From: Halichoerus grypus
Taxonomy: Eukaryota; Chordata; Mammalia; Carnivora; Phocidae
NCBI RefSeq assembly: GCF_964656455.1
Contig: NC_135717.1
Coordinates: 2,666,001-2,730,000, forward strand
Reading direction: 5' to 3'
DNA: 64,000 nt
Shown piece after piece: positions 58,841 through 64,000 of the stretch. The notes beneath the pieces are model-generated. The model was not told the origin of the DNA. It saw only the letters and a program-made list of their open reading frames with translations, and did no database searches. Position 1 is the stretch's first letter. Each line of letters opens with the position of its first letter. The translations under genes and the position numbers were made by a program.

Positions 58841-58926
58841 AGTATATACTTCTTCTTTTAAAACATACATATTATCTTTGTCTTGTATTGTTTCCTAACT
58901 TATTAGCCTCATCACTCTAATTAGTG
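58841..58926 (+). repeat. 86-bp inverted repeat, left arm (segment A)
   Basis: Exact reverse complement of 60568-60653 over all 86 bases, starting AGTATATACTTCTTC and ending CTCTAATTAGTG. Confidence 0.98.
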
Positions 58927-58927
58927 A

Positions 58928-58957
58928 TGTCACACGAACTTTAATCAAAGAGCGATT
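58928..58957 (+). repeat. 30-bp inverted repeat, left arm (segment B)
   Basis: Exact reverse complement of 60995-61024. One base separates it from segment A, whereas the partners on the right are 341 bp apart. Confidence 0.97.
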
Positions 58958-59756
58958 TTCCTCCTCCTCATTTTCATCCCCTGAGTAATCTCTGAGTTGA
59001 CCAGAAAGACCCTGTCAACATCTGGTAATTATTATATCTGTTTGGGGACTACTGGAATATGGGACTTGAGTTGCTATTAGTTGATAACATTTGATGTCCT
59101 TCATTTCATTAATTAGTTTAGGAAGACTATTTGGATTTCATATATAAGTGCTTGCTAATTACTTGAGTCATGAGAAGACTGAGAGAGGTCCAAGTGTCCT
59201 ATTAATTCCTTTGAGTCTGAAAATTTTCTCATAATTGGTTTGGCAAGAAGAATAAGTGAGATTAGTTGCTAATGAGGAGATAAATATGTAATTTTAGCAT
59301 GATGTAAAGCTGTGATTGTCAGTAAGTGGTATTAGGAATCCAGATTATTTTTATTAGACCTTGTTTCTTTCTGCAAAATCATTATCATCTCCTGATATTG
59401 TAAATTGGGTTATTTCACACCGTTATTTTTAATATGTGTTAATCCTCAAACTACAGGTACTTAAAACCTTGTTAATTAAGGAGTCATTAATAAAGTTAGC
59501 AATATGAGCAGTCAGTTTGTATTCTTCAACTAATTCAGATGAAATTCAATTTGGCTTATTTACATTGTGTTTTCAATTTGGCTAAAATAGATAAAGGAAG
59601 TCAAGAATAAGAAATGCTGTCAATTTACACAGGCAAGCTCTGTGTTCAGGTGGACTGATAAATTTGTAAAGAAAGGTAAAATGCTTCTTTTAGTAGTCAA
59701 GAACAAAATAAGCTTTGTACAGTTTAACTTTTTATAGTCCATTTGACTTTCTGTTC
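58958..59756. other. No gene seen
   Basis: Unique AT-rich DNA. Confidence 0.45.
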
Positions 59757-59890
59757 ATTTTTTTGTATTTTTATTTTTTATTTTTTATTATGTTAATCCC
59801 CATACATTACATCATTAGTTTTTGATGTAGTGTTCCATGATTCGTTGTTTGTGCATAACACCCAGTGCTCCATGCAGAACGTGCCCTAAG
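59757..59890 (-). mobile_element. Very short L1 3' end insertion, antisense
   Basis: Reverse complement of the last ~110 bp of the L1 3' UTR plus tail (TTATGTTAATCCCCATACAT). The target duplication CTTTCTGTTC is at 59747-59756 and 59891-59900. Confidence 0.9.
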
Positions 59891-60567
59891 CTTTCTGTTC
59901 TTAACGTACTACTTGTCTGGTTCTGTTAGTTTGAAGCACTCTCTGGGACTTCATTAGTTAAACCTCAGTTGTAAGGTGCGGTTTCTCTGCAACAAATATT
60001 TAAGTATTTTGCATTTGATTTGTGGAAAAGGCTCATTTTCCTCTTAAAAAAATCAAACTCTTCAAATCATTCATAACCACAATCACTGTTACTTCAAGCA
60101 TGCATTGTAGTCCTGAGTCCGTTTGTCACTTCTGTAATCTTCATATCCCTCTTCTGTATTTTTGCTTATGCAGAAGAATTTGTATTGTTACAGTGTATAT
60201 GAGTGCTTCCTCATCCTTTATGTCTGGCTCTTGCCCCACTATGTGTTGGGTTAGTAAATCCATAGTTCTCTTCATTAATTTTTGTTGGCAAGAAGGATTC
60301 TAAATATTATTTTGCATCTTTTGTTTCTAGATATCCTCAAAACTCCCATTTTTAGCCATAACGTTTTGGGTTTTTGTTTTTGTTTTTGTTTTTTATAATT
60401 TTGAAGCAGCTCTTGCTGCAGGCGGAGGGATTATAAAGAACAGTTTGGTTTCTACACGTTACATATTTTGCACAAATTTTATTTGTGGATCTGGCACGTG
60501 CCCATTGTGTTGCTAGACAGTGTAAAGGAAATGAAAATTTTTAGTGACTTTTCTTCCTGAGGAGATG
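59891..60567. other. No gene seen
   Basis: The open frame 60022-60303 (93 codons) is Cys- and Ser-rich with no recognised family. It is not supported as coding. Confidence 0.4.
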
Positions 60568-60653
60568 CACTAATTAGAGTGATGAGGCTAATAAGTTAGG
60601 AAACAATACAAGACAAAGATAATATGTATGTTTTAAAAGAAGAAGTATATACT
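60568..60653 (+). repeat. 86-bp inverted repeat, right arm (segment A')
   Basis: Exact reverse complement of 58841-58926. Confidence 0.98.
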
Positions 60654-60686
60654 ATTATTATTGTTATATCTTCACAGAATATTTGT

Positions 60687-60704
60687 AACCAGTAATTACT
60701 GGTT
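60687..60704. repeat. 18-bp perfect palindrome
   Basis: AACCAGTAATTACTGGTT, in the gap between segments A' and B'. One such palindrome in 64 kb is not far from chance. Confidence 0.9.
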
Positions 60705-60775
60705 CTGTACTTAGTTAAAAATGGTGACTTCCCCATCATGAAGCCTTGAAATAAATGGAATACTACTGTTTGATT

Positions 60776-60968
60776 TTTTTTTTTAAAGGTTTATGTATGT
60801 ATGTATGTATGTATGTATTTTAGAGAGAGAGGGAGAGGGATAGTCTTAAGCAGACTCCACGCTGCGTGTGCGTAGCCTGATGCGGGGCTCGATCTCACGA
60901 CCCTGAGATCATGGTCTGAGCTGAAACCAAGAGTCGAATGCTTAACTGACTCTGCCACCCAGGTGCCC
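60776..60968 (-). mobile_element. Can-SINE, antisense, with (ATGT)n tail
   Basis: The tail contains GTATGTATGTATGTATGTAT; head GACTCTGCCACCCAGGTGCC. It lies between segments A' and B'. Confidence 0.92.
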
Positions 60969-60994
60969 CTACTATCTGAATTTTAAAGAAAATG

Positions 60995-61024
60995 AATCGC
61001 TCTTTGATTAAAGTTCGTGTGACA
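60995..61024 (+). repeat. 30-bp inverted repeat, right arm (segment B')
   Basis: Exact reverse complement of 58928-58957. Confidence 0.97.
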
Positions 61025-61039
61025 CCAGAAAGCCTTCAA

Positions 61040-61160
61040 AAGTTCGAACTTTGGACCTAAATTACTCAGTGTCTATTTGAAGAAACTGAGGCCAGCGACT
61101 TGCCTAAGTTACAAGCTAGGTAACAGTAGTGTCAGCATTAGAACACAGGGCGACAGCTAC
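61040..61160 (-). repeat. MIR fragment, antisense
   Basis: GAAGAAACTGAGGCCAGCGA, then CTTGCCTAAGTTACAAGCTA and GGTAACAGTAG. Confidence 0.65.
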
Positions 61161-61275
61161 ACACAGTGCAGTTACTGGCAGTGCTTAGGGAAGAAACACT
61201 GTGAGCATGACTGATGAAAGAAAGGCCCTTTCCCTCCCTCCTTCTCTTCTTCCCCCTTTTTCTCTTGCCACTTTT

Positions 61276-61312
61276 TCTTCATCATCATCATCGTCATCGT
61301 CTTCGTCGTCAT
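61276..61312 (+). repeat. Trinucleotide run (TCA/TCG)n
   Basis: TTCATCATCATCATCGTCAT, then CGTCTTCGTCGTC. Confidence 0.85.
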
Positions 61313-61319
61313 TACTCTT

Positions 61320-61520
61320 TATATTTGCATGGCTCCTTCTGGCTTACAAAATATTTTCACGTACACCAAGATACTGGAGCATCACAGCAACCTTGTGAGG
61401 TAGGTCAAGGTTGACTCTGATCTAGGATGAAAAAAACACACCTGCAAATCAGTGAAATAATTTGCTAAATAAGTGAAGCAGAACCTCAAACCCAAATTTC
61501 ATACTCCAGGCCTTTGACAC
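61320..61520 (-). repeat. Possible MIR, antisense
   Basis: CACAGCAACCTTGTGAGGTA and surrounding words suggest the antisense MIR core. Confidence 0.5.
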
Positions 61521-62149
61521 CACCTCTCAGAAAGCTGATTCTACCCCAAATCCTTCCCCAAACCAGGAGAATCAATTAGAAGAACATGCAGAAAATGAGT
61601 GAAATTGTGTGTGAATGCTTATTGCAGTTGCGTGGCTTGCACCTCTTAAAATGCTTCACAAGTTTACTTCCTCAGTAATCCTTGTAGATTTGTGTTGTGT
61701 GCATTATTAGTCGGTACACAGCATAAACAGAACTCGAGGCTGGCTTGAAGAATAGCTTTGTGGAGTTTTAAACCCCCGAGGACCGCCCCTCTCTAGATGG
61801 GACTCCTGCATAAAGTGAGATGTTAGCAGTTCTAAAATGACCTCCAGAAAAGCCTTCTGAATTCTACTCTACACTTCCATATGCTTATTCATTACTACAT
61901 TTTCCCTACAGCTTCAGCTACTAATATATCTTGAATTACTACTTAAATTTTTTTCTTTCCAGTTACCTTTGTTCTACTTCCAGCTTCTTCCTAAACATAG
62001 AGCCCTAGCTCTCAAAGTAAGGTGTTAATATATATGACAGTGTTCAGGAAGTGTGGTAGAAACTAGGTGATCGTTTTAGACCGTTGTTTGCCTTTATTTT
62101 GCTTAGGGTATTTTTCCAAATTCATATATATTCCTAGCTACCATAGCAG
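61521..62149. other. No gene seen
   Basis: Unique sequence. Confidence 0.4.
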
Positions 62150-62320
62150 TAAAGGGTAGTAGAAGGCATTTGGACTTTCAAGTCAGAATAGTTCAGGTTA
62201 CAAGATGCCCTCCATTATTTGCTAGCTGTGTGGCCTGAGGCAAATGCTTTGACATCTTTGGGCCTTGACTTTTTTACCTATAAAATGAGGTAGATGCCTG
62301 CTATGTGGGATTGTATGAGG
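62150..62320 (+). repeat. MIR element, sense
   Basis: GGCATTTGGACTTTCAAGTC, GCTAGCTGTGTGGCCTGAGG and TTTTTTACCTATAAAATGAG. Confidence 0.8.
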
Positions 62321-62329
62321 GTCATATAC

Positions 62330-63310
62330 CTGTCCACTTGACTTCTCCACGAGATGTTTTAAAGACACTTCCTGCTCATCATGTCCAGTACTAACCTCAG
62401 TCTCTCCCTGCCACCACCCTTTCAAAAGGTGTTCTCTAATTTGGTTAATGGCACCATCCTCCATCTAGATGCACGTTTCTCTTTCGTACTTTATATCTAA
62501 TCCAGAACTGTTTTGCCACGTTTACCTCCTATATTTCTCTCTAACCTACTTTTCTCCACCTGCAGTGACATCGTATTAGTTCACACGACTGCCATCTCTC
62601 AGCTGGGTCATTGTAGTGACATCGAAACTGATTTCTTTGCTTTCACTTTGGTACCCTACAGTCCATCCTGTATGCAGCAACCAAGATAATATATATATAT
62701 TTTAAAGATTTTATTTATTTGAGAGCGAGCGACAGAGATAGAGCACAAGCGGGCAGGGTCAGAGGGAGAAGCAGGCTCCCGTCTGAGCAGGGAGCCCGAT
62801 GCGGGGCTCGATCCCAGGATCCTGGGATCACAACCCAAGCCTAAGGCAGACGCTCAACTGACTGTGACACCCAGGTGCCCCAGGATAGTATTTTTAAAAT
62901 AAACTTAATCGTGCCATTCTCTAGCTTAAGACTCTTCAGTGTTTCCCATTGTCCCTTCTGTAGCACATGGCCTATAATGAGGTCCATCATCATCTGGGAC
63001 CTGCACTGTCCCTCTTGCTCTTTAGCTATCGGCTGCTTTCTGTTGTGTTTCAGCCATGGTTTGTTCTCGCTCTGTCTGGAATTACTGCTCCATGCTCCCT
63101 GCCACTCTCTCCAATCCTGTGCCATTAAGTGACCACCTACTCTCCCTGGAAAACTACTACTCATTCTAAAGTCCTCTGGGAAGACTTCCTCATTGCTGTG
63201 TCTCCTTTATGGATCTGTCAGACCATACAGACTTCCTTAGCACAGCCCTTCCAGAGTAGGGTGTCCTTTCTTCAGAGCACTTGTATCTCACTCACCGTAT
63301 GGTCACTTGG
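62330..63310 (+). mobile_element. L2 fragment, sense, split by a SINE
   Basis: CATCCTGTATGCAGCAACCA before, and TTCTCTAGCTTAAGACTCTT, CACATGGCCTATAATGAGGT and CTCTGGGAAGACTTCCTCAT after the SINE, follow L2 order. Confidence 0.7.
62697..62881 (-). mobile_element. Can-SINE, antisense
   Basis: TTTTAAAGATTTTATTTATT to GTGACACCCAGGTGCCCC. Weak flanking duplication (GATAATAT / GATAGTAT). Inserted in L2. Confidence 0.92.
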
Positions 63311-63960
63311 TTTGGCAGAAACCAAATGCGGCACGGTAGTTGCTTGGCATACTCGTTTTTTTCTCCCTGCACTTAATTTTCAGTTGAGAAATTTATTTTA
63401 TTAATGTTTTATTGGAAAGTAAATTTCTCTTTAATTTCTTTAAATTGTTTGATTTTTCTCTTTAATTGTTTGATTTTTTAAAAAATTTTGTTGTAGGTAT
63501 TACTTGTGACATTATGGCCAGTTTTTTTTACCCTTCTGGGTAAAAGTCTATGCGGGATTTGGACAAAAAGTAAAGAAATTCATTTGTCAAGTCCAGCTTG
63601 TATATCCTTTTTAAAGAATGATGTATATTATACCTGCACGTGATGGTCTTCATGTACAAATGTATGATTTCATAGTGGATCTGCAGCATTTAAAAAATTA
63701 CCTTAGTTCTTCTGTAGTTTCCTGTGGCACCATGAGGTATGAATTATTCATTGTTCTATATGATTTCTGCCCAAAAACATTAATTAACTCAAACATTTTG
63801 ACTTTCCCTTTAAAATTCCACTGTAATTTAGTATCTTTAATTTAGTTTTAGAACCTGTTTATATATCCTGCTTATTATCTTTTGTTAATTAAAACTTCTT
63901 CTATTTATCATGGAAAAGGCTCTGTATATTTTTAAACCTGTGTTTTAAAAACCAATTTAA
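63311..63960. other. No gene seen
   Basis: AT-rich unique sequence. The 75-codon open frame 63618-63845 has no recognised family. Confidence 0.4.
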
Positions 63961-64000
63961 GGGGCGCCTGGGTGGCTCAGTCGTTGAGCATCTGCCTTCA
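63961..64000 (+). mobile_element. Can-SINE head, cut by the window end
   Basis: GGGGCGCCTGGGTGGCTCAG followed by TCGTTGAGCATCTGCC. The rest lies outside the window. Confidence 0.95.

Overview
The window is mammalian nuclear DNA. Its commonest repeat is the tRNA-Lys-derived carnivore SINE (Can-SINE/SINEC), with a head reading roughly GGGCGCCTGGGTGGCTCAG and a CT-rich body ending in AATAAA-rich A-tails; about two dozen copies or pieces are present on both strands. The head and body variants are those I associate with dog-like carnivores of the bear/seal/mustelid type (Arctoidea). That placement rests on family knowledge and I cannot name the species. I see no host protein-coding exon, rRNA gene, tRNA gene or CRISPR array. 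The window is probably intron or intergenic.

Layout. 1-17000: mostly unique AT-rich DNA with old MIR copies, several Can-SINEs (one, at 6944-7255, appears to carry a MIR fragment as a 3' transduction), a composite SINE cluster at 7375-7930, and a ~290-bp pyrimidine tract at 11276-11570. 17000-31000: old antisense L1 pieces, L2 fragments on both strands, an LTR-like block near 26000, and a MaLR-type LTR nested in a MER5-like DNA element at 30300-30950. 31590-39010: a nest of old antisense L1 broken up by three younger L1 insertions or pieces and by SINEs, most with clear target-site duplications. 39500-41800: three SINEs in a row, a Tigger/MER2-like DNA transposon, and another SINE.

42483-49891 is the main feature: a full-length L1 of about 7.4 kb inside a perfect 18-bp target-site duplication. 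It has a CpG-rich 5' UTR beginning with two YY1-like motifs, an intact 298-codon ORF1, an ORF2 carrying endonuclease, reverse transcriptase and Cys-rich motifs, and a G-rich 3' UTR with a poly(A) signal. Only two lesions were found in ORF2: a Can-SINE inserted near codon 835 (18-bp target duplication) and one extra TA unit close to the C-terminus. Without them the frame would span about 1271 codons, the normal mammalian L1 length.

50000-64000: L2 fragments, MIRs, more SINEs, an antisense LTR-like block at about 57186-57930, and a rearrangement. In that rearrangement an 86-bp and a 30-bp segment lie side by side at 58841-58957 and recur, exactly reverse-complemented but 341 bp apart, at 60568-60653 and 60995-61024. 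This looks like a templated insertion made by polymerase template switching and is, with the L1, the most notable thing here. Family names for old repeats come from memory of consensus sequences, not from a database search.
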